A model generated the notes under the pieces. The model made no database searches. It saw only the letters and a list, made by a program, of their open reading frames with translations, and was not told where the DNA came from. DNA of 51,711 nt, taken from contig ONSJ01000009.1 in NCBI GenBank assembly GCA_900320515.1, forward strand, positions 1 through 51,711, in the 5' to 3' direction. The position numbers and the translations under genes are program-made. The DNA comes from an uncultured Methanobrevibacter sp. (GTDB taxonomy: Archaea > Methanobacteriota > Methanobacteria > Methanobacteriales > Methanobacteriaceae). Each line of letters opens with the position of its first letter. The stretch's first letter is position 1. Below, one piece after another: positions 1 through 8,015 of the stretch.

Positions 1-63
1 CAAGGAAAATCCACATATTATTATGAATGGAAATGCTTTGACGAAAAAATAGGCATGGCCTAA
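1..63 (+). CDS. C-terminal end of a truncated gene (window edge)
   Basis: An open frame enters from the left edge and ends at TAA 61-63, giving the last 20 residues, which finish with DEKIGMA. It is followed four bases later by a strong hairpin, as expected for a gene end. Too little is present to name the protein. Confidence 0.55.
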   Translation, partial: QGKSTYYYEWKCFDEKIGMA

Positions 64-66
64 GAA

Positions 67-90
67 TCTCCGGCTTCTACAAGCCGGAGA
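67..90. terminator. Convergent-gene hairpin terminator
   Basis: A perfect 10-bp stem (TCTCCGGCTT / AAGCCGGAGA) with a 4-nt CTAC loop lies between the end of the plus-strand gene (stop 61-63) and the minus-strand amidohydrolase. The amidohydrolase stop codon (77-79) sits in the loop. The stem is GC-rich in AT-rich surroundings. It probably terminates from both sides, although no long T-run follows. Confidence 0.6.
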
Positions 91-880
91 GGTTCAATAA
101 TTTTGCAGCGTTTTCATAAAGAATCTGCTGCCTTTCTTCATCGGTCAAATCGATTTTATTGAAGTATTCCATTTCGCTGACTGACTCCCACATCGGATAG
201 TCGGTTCCCCACAGCACCTTGTCTGCACCATATGCATGGATCAATTCAAGTGCTGTTTCAGGGCTCAGCGCATATAGGCTTGAGCTTAAATCAACATAAA
301 GATTTTCAAAATCAGATAATTGGCGGGTTGCCTCTTCCCACATGCTCCATCCGGCAAAATGAGCTCCAATAAATGTTATGTCGGGAAACTTTTCTAAAAA
401 TGGTCTGATCTGTTCAGGATTTGAATAGTTATATCTGAAGTCGCCGCAGTGGACAAGCATTGGAACATCTGCTTTGCTTACCACTTCACCTATCCTGAAT
501 GCACGGTCCTCATTCATGGCGAACTGCTGGAAATCCGGATGAAGCTTGACGCCTTTCAAACCCAATTCGATAAGATAGTCAAAATCTCCCTGAATGTCAT
601 CACTGTCAGGATGCAGGGTTCCAAATCCAGTAAATAAGTCTGGATGAGTATTTACTGATTGGGCAATGAATTCGTTTATTGATTTTACCTGCTTTGGGGT
701 TGTCGCAACGGAATGTACAAGGTAATGTGTAACACCAACCTCGCTTCCGTCCCTTATAAGGTCATCCAGTTTGCCGTTCAAAGACATGTCCAAATCATAG
801 AAATCCCTAATGCCCAAAACTGCCTTGTCTGCAATTTTTTCCGGATAAATGTGACAATGTGAATTTATAATCTTTTGCAT
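77..880 (-). CDS. Amidohydrolase family 2 (TIM-barrel) protein
   Basis: This 267-aa cytoplasmic protein looks like a metal-dependent hydrolase or decarboxylase of the amidohydrolase-2 family (PF04909). Visible hallmarks are the N-terminal HCH metal motif (residues 8-10), KLHPDF after mid-length, LVHCGD (metal-binding His), GAHFAGW and the C-terminal GTDYP with the catalytic/metal Asp. Length is usual for the family. The start ATG is preceded by AGGAG. It lies 17 nt downstream of another minus-strand gene and is probably co-transcribed with it. The family acts on varied carboxylated or cyclic substrates, so the substrate cannot be told from sequence. It could also act as a TatD-like hydrolase, but the overall motif order favours amidohydrolase-2. 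Confidence 0.85.
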   Translation of the reverse strand: MQKIINSHCHIYPEKIADKAVLGIRDFYDLDMSLNGKLDDLIRDGSEVGVTHYLVHSVATTPKQVKSINEFIAQSVNTHPDLFTGFGTLHPDSDDIQGDFDYLIELGLKGVKLHPDFQQFAMNEDRAFRIGEVVSKADVPMLVHCGDFRYNYSNPEQIRPFLEKFPDITFIGAHFAGWSMWEEATRQLSDFENLYVDLSSSLYALSPETALELIHAYGADKVLWGTDYPMWESVSEMEYFNKIDLTDEERQQILYENAAKLLNLSGL

Positions 881-897
881 ATGTTGGTCTCCTGCTT

Positions 898-1548
898 TTA
901 ATATAGTTTTTCACCGGTATACAGATTCTCTTCTGTGTATATTCTAATCAGTCTGTCAATCAAATCATCATACATTAATCTGTGACCCACTGCTCCTCCG
1001 TAAGGTGTCTTTACATTGTTCAGGGACTTGTCTGAAAATTCGCTGCAGTTGTTTATGATATACCACATTCCATGAGGGGTATATATGAACAGTTCACCTT
1101 CTCCTTTTGAATATCCTTTCTTGAAGCTGTCCTGAGGGTCGTAGATTTTAGTTGAATGCACTGCCAGTCTTGAAAGGTCCTGTTCGGGCCTTGTGCCTGT
1201 CTTTTCAAACAGCATATTCAACCATTCGTATGACTTGTCAATTAAGTTAGCTTTTTTAATCGGATCGGCAAATGCTTCCTTTACTTTGTTCTGTCTTGAC
1301 TCCAAAGTGTTTGTTATTCCAAGAATCTCTTCAACCTTGCTGACATCCTTTTCAAGGCATCTCCATCCTTCAGGTCTTCCGGTGACCTGGATATTGCCTT
1401 CTTTAAAATCCATTCTTCTGAACTCTCTAAAGTATGACTTTACCTTTTCGAACTCTTCATCGGGAATTCTTCTGTTTAATCCGTATAGATATCCATATTC
1501 GTTAGCGTCATAACATTTGGTTTCAAGTTTTAAATCTTCATCTGCCAT
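898..1548 (-). CDS. Conserved hypothetical protein, 216 aa
   Basis: I do not recognise this family. The protein is soluble, rich in charged residues, has no signal peptide or membrane segment, and carries two cysteines in unrelated contexts. The ATG at 1548 (MADEDLKLE) is chosen because an upstream TTG-type extension would be hydrophobic and would overlap the promoter. A TATA-like ATTTATATTC lies about 25 nt before this ATG, so the message may be leaderless. It is the first gene of a two-gene operon with the amidohydrolase. Confidence 0.7.
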   Translation of the reverse strand: MADEDLKLETKCYDANEYGYLYGLNRRIPDEEFEKVKSYFREFRRMDFKEGNIQVTGRPEGWRCLEKDVSKVEEILGITNTLESRQNKVKEAFADPIKKANLIDKSYEWLNMLFEKTGTRPEQDLSRLAVHSTKIYDPQDSFKKGYSKGEGELFIYTPHGMWYIINNCSEFSDKSLNNVKTPYGGAVGHRLMYDDLIDRLIRIYTEENLYTGEKLY

Positions 1549-1690
1549 AAGTATTATTATATTCAGATTTGAATATAAATCTATTGTAACATGAACATAA
1601 ACTAATATCAAAATATATTATATTCATTAAATTTAATTATTTTCAAATTTAATATTCAATTTCATAATTTTAAATTAGTTTAGTAAGTTA

Positions 1691-1700
1691 TTTTTATATT
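1691..1700 (+). promoter_or_regulatory. TATA box of the mdh operon, probably leaderless
   Basis: TTTTTATATT lies about 25 nt upstream of the mdh ATG at 1720, and there is no Shine-Dalgarno sequence between them. This is the geometry of an archaeal leaderless transcript starting at or near the start codon. Confidence 0.5.
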
Positions 1701-1719
1701 GAAAACCAATATTATTATC

Positions 1720-2670
1720 ATGGCAAAAGTAAGTATTATAGGGTCAACTGGAATTATAGGTAAAAACGTTGCATTTACCCTTGCACTTGAAGATGCAGTT
1801 GACGAAATAGTAATGTTTTCAAGACCTGAAAGTCTTGATAAGGCAAAAGGAGAAACATATGATATGTATGATGCACTGGCTGCAAATGATATCGATTGTA
1901 GACTGACACCAAGTTCTGACTTTAATGACATTGCCGGTTCGGCCATTGTGCTTATTTCAGCAGGGGTTCCAAGGAAAAAAGGCATGAAAAGACTGGACCT
2001 TGCCGTTCCCAATGCGGAAATAGTAAGTTATTATTCTAAAAAAATCGCAGAATACTCTCCTGATTCAATAATCTTGGTTGCAACAAATCCCGTTGATGTG
2101 ATGACAACTGTTGCACTTAAGGCATCAGGATTAAAGAAAAGCAAGGTCATCGGCGTTGGAAATCACTTGGATTCATTAAGATTAAAAAATTATTTCTCAA
2201 GACAAATCGACATCAACAGTTCTGAAGTGCATACTAGGGTAATTGGGGAGCATGGAGATCATATGGTTCCGCTTTTAAGCTCAACAACAATCGGCGGTAT
2301 CCCATTAAAATATTTTGTGGAATATGTCAATTTGGACATTACTGGTTTAGTAGAACGATTAAAACGTGCAGGAAACACTATCATATCTAAAAAAGGAGCG
2401 ACAGAGTATGGTCCCGCTTTTGCAATTTCAAATCTGATGTCCACTATCCTTACAGATTCCCATAGGGTCTTGACTGTAAGCAGCTATCTTGATGCTGAAA
2501 TTGAAAGAGTTGAGGATGTTTCTCTAGGAGTTCCGGCAGTAATCACTAAAAACGGTGTTGCAATGATTGTGCCAATTCATATGAATGATATTGAAAAGAA
2601 GGAATTTTTAAAAGCTGCAGAGACTGTTAGAGATGTAACTAATGAAGTTTTAACTCATTTAGAGTTATAG
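1720..2670 (+). CDS. mdh: Malate dehydrogenase (LDH/MDH superfamily)
   Basis: The 316-aa enzyme interconverts malate and oxaloacetate in the partial reductive TCA route of methanogens. The Rossmann motif GSTGIIG spans residues 8-14. The active-site loop GVPRKKGMKR (82-91) has Arg at the substrate-selecting position, which indicates malate rather than lactate. DSLR (151-154) and IGEHGD with catalytic His178 complete the active site. After the second beta strand the usual acidic cofactor residue is replaced by Ser-Arg (FSR, 33-35), which suggests NADP(H) use. An in-frame TTG 21 nt upstream is rejected because ATG 1720 aligns with the family start. It leads an operon with the SstT transporter 9 nt downstream. 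Confidence 0.93.
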   Translation: MAKVSIIGSTGIIGKNVAFTLALEDAVDEIVMFSRPESLDKAKGETYDMYDALAANDIDCRLTPSSDFNDIAGSAIVLISAGVPRKKGMKRLDLAVPNAEIVSYYSKKIAEYSPDSIILVATNPVDVMTTVALKASGLKKSKVIGVGNHLDSLRLKNYFSRQIDINSSEVHTRVIGEHGDHMVPLLSSTTIGGIPLKYFVEYVNLDITGLVERLKRAGNTIISKKGATEYGPAFAISNLMSTILTDSHRVLTVSSYLDAEIERVEDVSLGVPAVITKNGVAMIVPIHMNDIEKKEFLKAAETVRDVTNEVLTHLEL

Positions 2671-2679
2671 GAGTGCTTG

Positions 2680-3924
2680 ATGAGTTTTACTCAAAAATGG
2701 ACTGAATCAAGTCTTATTTTGAAAATCATAATAGGAATGATTGCAGGTGTTGTTTTAGGAATAGTTGTTCCTCAATGGTCATTCATTGGCTTTTTTGGAA
2801 AAGTATTTGTAGAAGCCCTAAAATCTATTGCACCACTTTTAGTTTTTATTTTGGTAGCTTCGGCCATTTCTCAAGCAAAAACTGGAGTAGGCTCCAAATT
2901 TAAAATTATTATTGCAATATTTTTGCTGATGAATTTTATTGCTGCAGTTGTTGCAACTATATCATGTTTCATATTCCCTGTAAGCATTCACTTATCCGCA
3001 GCAAGCACAGCAGTTTCTCCGGGAGGACTTGCGGACATATTGGGCGAAATGCTTTTGAAGATTTTTTCCAATCCAATAAAATCATTGTCTGAAGGGGAAT
3101 ATCTTGGAATATTATTCTGGTCCATAATCATTGGAATCGCTTTAAGAATGGTAGGTAGCGACACAACAAAAGATTTGCTAAATGACATTGCTGAAGTGTT
3201 TTCTAAAATCGTTTATTTCATTATTCAATTCGCTCCAATAGGAGTGATGGGTTTGGTGTTCACATCCGTTTGTGAGAGCGGTTTAAGTATTTTTTCACAA
3301 TACGGAGAGCTCATATTATTGATTGTCGGATGCATTCTTATCATGGCATTCATAATCAATCCGCTAATTTCAGCCCTGCTTTTAAAGAGAAACCCTTTCC
3401 CATTGGTTTTCACATGCCTTAAGGAAAGCGGAGTGACAGCATTTTTCTCAAGAAGTTCTGCTGCAAACATTCCAATAAATATGCAATTATGTGAAAAGCT
3501 GGGCCTTGATAGGGATTTCTATTCAGTTACCATTCCGTTAGGTTCAACAATAAATACGAATGGGGCTGCCGTAACCATTGCGGTCATGACTCTTGTTGCC
3601 TGTCACACGATGGGAATTCCGGTTCATTTTTCATGGGCCATTCTTTTATGTGTTGTAACTACATTGGCGGCATGCTGCGCTTCAGGCGTTGTCGGAGGAT
3701 CATTGCTGCTAATACCATTAACCTGTTCACTGTTCGGCATCAGTCAGGACATTTCAATGCAGGTTGTTGCGGTGGGATTTATAATCAGTGTAATTCAGGA
3801 TTCCTTTGAAACAGCTCTTAATTCTGCAAGTGATGTCCTGTTTACTGCGGCTACGGAATATTATATGCGGGCTAAAAATGATGAACCCGTTAATTATTTA
3901 GGTGAATTTTCAAAAGGTGATTAA
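2680..3924 (+). CDS. sstT: Serine/threonine:sodium symporter, SstT type
   Basis: This 414-aa polytopic membrane protein belongs to the dicarboxylate/amino acid:cation symporter family (PF00375). The closest recognisable member is SstT, which imports serine and threonine with Na+. Evidence includes the N-terminal hydrophobic helices, the helical hairpin AFFSRSSAANIP, the core motif GSTINTNGAA, and SVIQDSFETALNSASDVLFT near the end. Length equals the bacterial SstT. The first methionine is taken at ATG 2680 rather than TTG 2677. It sits between mdh and dtd with almost no spacing. The family is mainly bacterial, so lateral acquisition is likely. Confidence 0.9.
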   Translation: MSFTQKWTESSLILKIIIGMIAGVVLGIVVPQWSFIGFFGKVFVEALKSIAPLLVFILVASAISQAKTGVGSKFKIIIAIFLLMNFIAAVVATISCFIFPVSIHLSAASTAVSPGGLADILGEMLLKIFSNPIKSLSEGEYLGILFWSIIIGIALRMVGSDTTKDLLNDIAEVFSKIVYFIIQFAPIGVMGLVFTSVCESGLSIFSQYGELILLIVGCILIMAFIINPLISALLLKRNPFPLVFTCLKESGVTAFFSRSSAANIPINMQLCEKLGLDRDFYSVTIPLGSTINTNGAAVTIAVMTLVACHTMGIPVHFSWAILLCVVTTLAACCASGVVGGSLLLIPLTCSLFGISQDISMQVVAVGFIISVIQDSFETALNSASDVLFTAATEYYMRAKNDEPVNYLGEFSKGD

Positions 3925-4365
3925 ATGAAACTTGTCGTACAAAGGGTAACATCAGCAAGTGTGGAAGTGGAAGGAAAAACCGTTGGCGAAATTGAAGAAG
4001 GCTTGATGGTACTGGTCGGATTTGGCGAAAGCGACACAACCAAGGAAGCTGACTATCTGGCTAGAAGACTTGCCAAATTAAGAATATTTCATGATGATGA
4101 GGGCAGAATGAACAAATCAGTATTGGATATTGGAGGAAGGCTTTTGCTGGTTCCCCAATTCACATTATATGCCCATACAAAAAAGAACAGGCCTTCGTTT
4201 CACAAGGCTATGGCGCCTGATAAGGCAACGGAACTGTTTGATTATTTCACAGAAAAATGCGGCGAATTCGTCGATGTTGAAACAGGAGAGTTTGGAGCAT
4301 TCATGAAGGTCAGCTTGCTGAATAATGGTCCCGTCACCATTCTTTTGGAAAAAGAGTTTGAATGA
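3925..4365 (+). CDS. dtd: D-aminoacyl-tRNA deacylase, bacterial DTD1 type
   Basis: This 146-aa protein hydrolyses D-aminoacyl-tRNAs (and Gly-tRNAAla in known members), removing mischarged D-residues. It aligns along its whole length with bacterial DTD1: MKLVVQRVTSASV at the start, RIFHDDEGRMN, RPSFHKA, and the cross-subunit Gly-cisPro motif NNGPVT (133-138). The other signature motif reads PQFTL (77-81) instead of the usual SQFTL. The start ATG directly abuts the sstT stop codon, and the ribosome site AAGGTGAT lies inside the end of sstT, so translation is probably coupled. Archaea usually carry the unrelated DTD2, so this gene is probably of bacterial origin. Confidence 0.93.
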   Translation: MKLVVQRVTSASVEVEGKTVGEIEEGLMVLVGFGESDTTKEADYLARRLAKLRIFHDDEGRMNKSVLDIGGRLLLVPQFTLYAHTKKNRPSFHKAMAPDKATELFDYFTEKCGEFVDVETGEFGAFMKVSLLNNGPVTILLEKEFE

Positions 4366-4395
4366 TAGTAACAAGTTAAATACAAATATTTAAAA

Positions 4396-4440
4396 ACATT
4401 TACATCTAAATATATTCTTACCAATTAGGGATGTAAATGT
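4396..4440. promoter_or_regulatory. 11-bp inverted repeat flanking the TATA box of the TelA operon
   Basis: ACATTTACATC (4396-4406) and its exact reverse complement GATGTAAATGT (4430-4440) flank a 23-bp spacer holding a TATA-like TAAATATAT. The right arm ends two bases before the ATG at 4443. A perfect 11-bp repeat around a promoter suggests a paired operator for a repressor; no adjacent regulator gene is seen. Confidence 0.5.
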
Positions 4441-4442
4441 AA

Positions 4443-5345
4443 ATGTCTAATGAAACTCCAAAATCAAATGAGATAAAACGGTTAACTACACCATTGACCA
4501 TAAAGGACTTCAAGGCCTACGATAGCGAAGGAAATCTTTTAAAGTGTAGTGAGACCCTGTCCGATGTGAGATTCATAGTGGAGCCCAAGCAAAACATTTT
4601 AAATGACAATGAAATTTTGCAGTATGCTCCCCAATCAAAATCTGCATCACAAATCAGACTGAAAAGAGGTTTTGGAAATATTCAAGACATATTGCTGGTC
4701 CATGAATCACTGCCATGGATATTGGGATTGTTTTATGTGGTCTTGATTTGCATAGCCGTCCCCGTAACATTTTCAAAAAACATTGTTGGGATGTATCTCA
4801 TTTTGGTTCTGGTCATACTTCCCCTGCTTTACCTGTATTATATCTTCAATCATAAGAAATATAAAAAAGGCACTGTTAAAAAACAGGTTAAGGAATCCAA
4901 GAAGGTGGAAACTCCAGTTTCTACAACTGCTGATGAGAAATCCTCAGGAATGGATTCATTTAAAAGATATGAAAAGGAAATCAGCAACCTGAAAGTGGTG
5001 TTCAATGTAAAGGAAAAGGTAGTGCGTGAACTGATTGAAAAACGTTTTGAACCCCCTCAAATCACTTATGACAAATTCATGTCCTCGATAGACAATTGCC
5101 ATAAGCTGTTTTATGCACAGTCAGATGCGGCGTCAAACATTATTGATTTGGCGGTTGAAGACACACCAAGGGTTCAGGATGAAATTGAAGGTAAAATTGA
5201 TGCAATGAAAAAGATCATCGACCAGATTGAAGATTTGACAAATGAGCTGGTAATAAATATCAGCTCTTCAGGCGAATCAACTGACGAGGTCAAAAATCTG
5301 TTGGATGATATGGAAAACTTGATTGAATCCGTAAAAGACTATTAG
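4443..5345 (+). CDS. Membrane protein with long helical C-terminus, TelA operon (XpaC-like?)
   Basis: The 300-aa protein has a polar N-terminal domain (about 1-90), two close membrane helices (about 97-137) and a charged, mostly helical C-terminal half (about 160-300) that may form a coiled coil. The helical part, with a 'YEKEISNLKVVF' run and repeated amphipathic helices, resembles the XpaC family that usually neighbours TelA in bacteria; this assignment is an inference. The N-terminal domain contains 'LTIKDFKAYDSEGNLL' and is not recognised. It is the first gene of a four-gene run (4443-7515) with 3-12 nt gaps, so it is very probably an operon with telA. The ATG at 4443 is preceded by an inverted-repeat promoter. 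Confidence 0.75.
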   Translation: MSNETPKSNEIKRLTTPLTIKDFKAYDSEGNLLKCSETLSDVRFIVEPKQNILNDNEILQYAPQSKSASQIRLKRGFGNIQDILLVHESLPWILGLFYVVLICIAVPVTFSKNIVGMYLILVLVILPLLYLYYIFNHKKYKKGTVKKQVKESKKVETPVSTTADEKSSGMDSFKRYEKEISNLKVVFNVKEKVVRELIEKRFEPPQITYDKFMSSIDNCHKLFYAQSDAASNIIDLAVEDTPRVQDEIEGKIDAMKKIIDQIEDLTNELVINISSSGESTDEVKNLLDDMENLIESVKDY

Positions 5346-5353
5346 GTGATGTG

Positions 5354-5932
5354 ATGAGTAAGATTTGTCCAAAATGCGGTAAGGAATTGCCGGATAATGC
5401 AAAATTTTGTATGGATTGTGGATACACCTTTGAGGAGAAAGGCAAAGGGACGTTAAGCAGCTTTCCGCTTCCGACACTGTTTATAATACTTATAGTTGCA
5501 ATATTGCTTATCGGAGGAGCATTCATCCTGTCTTCAAGTTTTAAAGACAACACTAAAGCTCCGGATAAAAGCGATGAGGTTACTCATGCCGTTGACCTGA
5601 CAATTACTGATGTGAGCGGATGGGACAGCGATTCCGGTAAAAAGAGCTATACATTATATACCGAGGCAATATTTAACAAGGTTCCCGATAATTTGAAAGG
5701 ATATAATGTTAAAACTACATATTATGATACAAACGGTTCGGAAATTGGTCATGAAACGGAAACTTTGGATAATGTATATTATGACAGCAACTATGCGCTC
5801 AGTTTCGGATTTTATACCACATATAAATTACCGAACCCGGACCATGTGACAGTGGAAATTATAAATGGTGGAAAAGTTATAGATTCATATACAGAACAGA
5901 TTGATAAAAATAAAATTGATTATTTAAATTAA
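5354..5932 (+). CDS. Zinc-ribbon membrane-anchored protein
   Basis: This 192-aa protein starts with a zinc ribbon of two Cys pairs (CPKCG at 5-9 and CMDCG at about 20-24), then one membrane helix (about 38-60), then an external domain of about 130 residues predicted to be beta-rich. The outer part resembles small FxLYD/DUF-like extracellular domains often joined to zinc ribbons in archaea. The ribbon would lie in the cytosol and the beta domain outside. The start is ATG 5354, three nt after GGTGAT; an overlapping GTG at 5351 is possible. It lies between the helical membrane protein and telA, so it is probably part of the same system. Confidence 0.75.
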   Translation: MSKICPKCGKELPDNAKFCMDCGYTFEEKGKGTLSSFPLPTLFIILIVAILLIGGAFILSSSFKDNTKAPDKSDEVTHAVDLTITDVSGWDSDSGKKSYTLYTEAIFNKVPDNLKGYNVKTTYYDTNGSEIGHETETLDNVYYDSNYALSFGFYTTYKLPNPDHVTVEIINGGKVIDSYTEQIDKNKIDYLN

Positions 5933-5944
5933 TGGGTGATGCAA

Positions 5945-7087
5945 ATGGCTGAATTCTCACTTGATGTAGATGGTATTAAACAAGATGTTGAAAAGTCACT
6001 AGATGTCGAAAAAGAAAAACTGGAAGATTCAAATCTCAAGACTCAGGCGGACAATAACGCACAGGCAATATTTGATACAGACCTCAACAATCCTCAGGAA
6101 AGGGATGGAATATTAAAACCTCTTGATAATTTCGGATTAAATGAAATGTCACGTTCAGCATCTCACAATGAAATGTTGGCAACAAGATTCGTTGATTTGA
6201 CAAAAGGCGGAAAGGATGCGGACAACATTGGTGAACAGTTGATTGAACTCAACAAGCAGATGAAGGATTTGGATCCAAGCAAAGTTGATTTTGCAAAAAA
6301 GGGCGTCCTTGGAAACCTGATGAATCCCGTCAGAAAATACTTTGCAAAATATGAGAAAGCTGAAGTGGCAATATCAGACATTGTCGAATCACTTGACAAA
6401 AGCAGCAAAGTATTGCAAAATGACAACACCACTCTTTTAAATGAAGAAACATACCTTAGAGAAGTGACAAACAAGCTTCTTGCTGATATTGAACTGGGAA
6501 AACAGATGGACGCATCAATCGAAGCCCAAATCCAGAAAGCTGAAATTGATGGTGTCGACCAGAACAAAATAGATTTTGTCCGTGAAGAAGTCCTCTTCCC
6601 ATTAAGGCAAAGAATCATGGATATGCAGCAGATGATTGTTGTAAATCAGCAGGGAATCGTTTCACTGAATGTGATTAGGCGTAACAACAAGGAATTGATA
6701 CGAGGAGTCAATCGTGCAAAGACCGTAACCGTATCAGCCCTAAGGACTGGTGTAATGGTTGCAAGTGCACTCTATGATCAGAAAATTGTCATGGACAAGA
6801 TTACCATCCTTAACCAGACCACAGAAAACATCATAGAGACCACTTCACACATGCTTAAGGAGCAAGGAAGCGAAATTCAAAGGCACAGTGCAGAAACCAT
6901 GATTTCACCTGATGTTTTAAAGGCCGCATTTGCAGAAGCTCTGCAGGCGATTGATGATGTGAGCAATTACAAGGTTCAGGCATTGCCTCAAATGAAGGAA
7001 ACCATAAACATGTTTAGTGATATGGCCGATGAAGGCCAGAAAGTGGTTGAAAAAATTGAAACCGGAAACAGTGATCTTCTAGAATAG
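5945..7087 (+). CDS. telA: Toxic anion resistance protein, TelA family
   Basis: The 380-aa soluble, mostly alpha-helical protein matches the TelA family (PF05816). Its length and helical pattern fit, as does the central block MNPVRKYFAKYEKAEVAISDI, followed by the run of helices with EEVLFPLRQRIMDMQQ and the late segment TISALRTGVMVASALYDQK-like (here TVSALRTG...). Family members are linked to tellurite and envelope-stress resistance, but the biochemical role is unknown. The start is ATG 5945, four nt after GGGTGAT; an upstream GTG at 5936 is less likely. It is flanked by two membrane proteins in the same operon, which suggests a membrane-associated complex. Confidence 0.88.
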   Translation: MAEFSLDVDGIKQDVEKSLDVEKEKLEDSNLKTQADNNAQAIFDTDLNNPQERDGILKPLDNFGLNEMSRSASHNEMLATRFVDLTKGGKDADNIGEQLIELNKQMKDLDPSKVDFAKKGVLGNLMNPVRKYFAKYEKAEVAISDIVESLDKSSKVLQNDNTTLLNEETYLREVTNKLLADIELGKQMDASIEAQIQKAEIDGVDQNKIDFVREEVLFPLRQRIMDMQQMIVVNQQGIVSLNVIRRNNKELIRGVNRAKTVTVSALRTGVMVASALYDQKIVMDKITILNQTTENIIETTSHMLKEQGSEIQRHSAETMISPDVLKAAFAEALQAIDDVSNYKVQALPQMKETINMFSDMADEGQKVVEKIETGNSDLLE

Positions 7088-7089
7088 AT

Positions 7090-7515
7090 ATGAATCTGAC
7101 AGAAAAGATTAAAAATTCATGGTGGGTAATCCTTTCATTTATCATATTCCTGAATGGTTTAGGATTCATGTATATTGGATTTAAGCACAACAACCGGAAT
7201 TGGATTTTAGAAGGCATTACCTATGAATTTCCATGGTTTTTCTATTTCATAATATTTGCAATTTATGGAATAAGCGTTCCATCAACATTGATAATCACTT
7301 TTTCAGTCATACTGATGTTGATTAGTATAATCAGATCAGTATGGGTGGCCGTTAAGCTTGCAGATGTATATGACAATAATGAAAAATACACCATCAAGCA
7401 AACCAACTTGAATCAGTCATCCAACAGTCAAAATAAAGGAGGCATTTCCCATAATTTTGCCTGTTGCCTTTGCATGATCTGCATTTTCATAATATTTTTA
7501 GTGATAATTTTTTAA
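7090..7515 (+). CDS. Small membrane protein, end of TelA operon
   Basis: This 141-aa protein has about four hydrophobic segments: near residues 10-28, 45-62, 68-92 and the C-terminal 120-141. A polar Asn/Lys-rich stretch (about 95-118) precedes the last one. No family is recognised. It starts three nt after the telA stop codon. The third segment (PSTLIITFSVILMLISIIRS) would span the membrane. Its place suggests it is a membrane partner of TelA. Confidence 0.7.
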   Translation: MNLTEKIKNSWWVILSFIIFLNGLGFMYIGFKHNNRNWILEGITYEFPWFFYFIIFAIYGISVPSTLIITFSVILMLISIIRSVWVAVKLADVYDNNEKYTIKQTNLNQSSNSQNKGGISHNFACCLCMICIFIIFLVIIF

Positions 7516-7526
7516 TGTGTGGTATG

Positions 7527-8000
7527 ATGAATTTTAGAAAGATGAGAAGATATAAGCAGGAGCTTTCAAAAGAGGAATGCGTGGATATACTAACCAATGA
7601 GCCTAGAGGTGTCCTTGCATTGCTCGGCGATTATGACTATCCCTATGCACTTCCAATGTCTCATGTATATGTTAACGGCAAGATATACTTCCATGGAGCA
7701 ATGGAAGGTCACAAAAACGATGCCGTTGAGAGATGTGACAAGGTTTCATATTGCGTGATGGATGAGGGCGTCAAAAACACGGACGGATGGTCATATATAT
7801 TCAGAAGCGTAATCGTTTTCGGCAAAATCAGGACACTCACAGATAAGGCCGAAAAGATTGATAAACTCACACATTTGGGAGACAAGTTTTTCCCAAGCCA
7901 TGATAATACAGTCAATGAAATTTCAAGACTTTTGGATAGAACAGAAGTATTTGAAATAACAATTGATCATATGAGCGGCAAAACAGTTCAGGAAAAATAG
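7527..8000 (+). CDS. Pyridoxamine 5'-phosphate oxidase-fold flavoprotein (NimA-like)
   Basis: This 157-aa protein is a member of the FMN-binding split-barrel group that includes nitroimidazole reductases (Nim). Motifs are the N-terminal MRRYKQELSKEECVDIL, the strand GVLALLGDYDYPYALPMSH, the block GKIYFHGAMEGHK and VSYCVMDEG. The nearby His in 'MSHVYV' and 'HGAMEGHK' are typical of this group. It probably binds FMN and reduces small molecules. Several ATGs compete (7515, 7524, 7527); 7527 gives the usual family N-terminus MNFRKMRRYKQ. It follows the TelA operon by 11 nt and precedes ung by 15 nt. Confidence 0.85.
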   Translation: MNFRKMRRYKQELSKEECVDILTNEPRGVLALLGDYDYPYALPMSHVYVNGKIYFHGAMEGHKNDAVERCDKVSYCVMDEGVKNTDGWSYIFRSVIVFGKIRTLTDKAEKIDKLTHLGDKFFPSHDNTVNEISRLLDRTEVFEITIDHMSGKTVQEK

Positions 8001-8015
8001 GAAGGAATTACGATT

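Noticed and set aside
6163..6618. 151-codon minus-strand frame inside telA
   Set aside because: It has no ribosome site and lies opposite clear TelA-family sequence.
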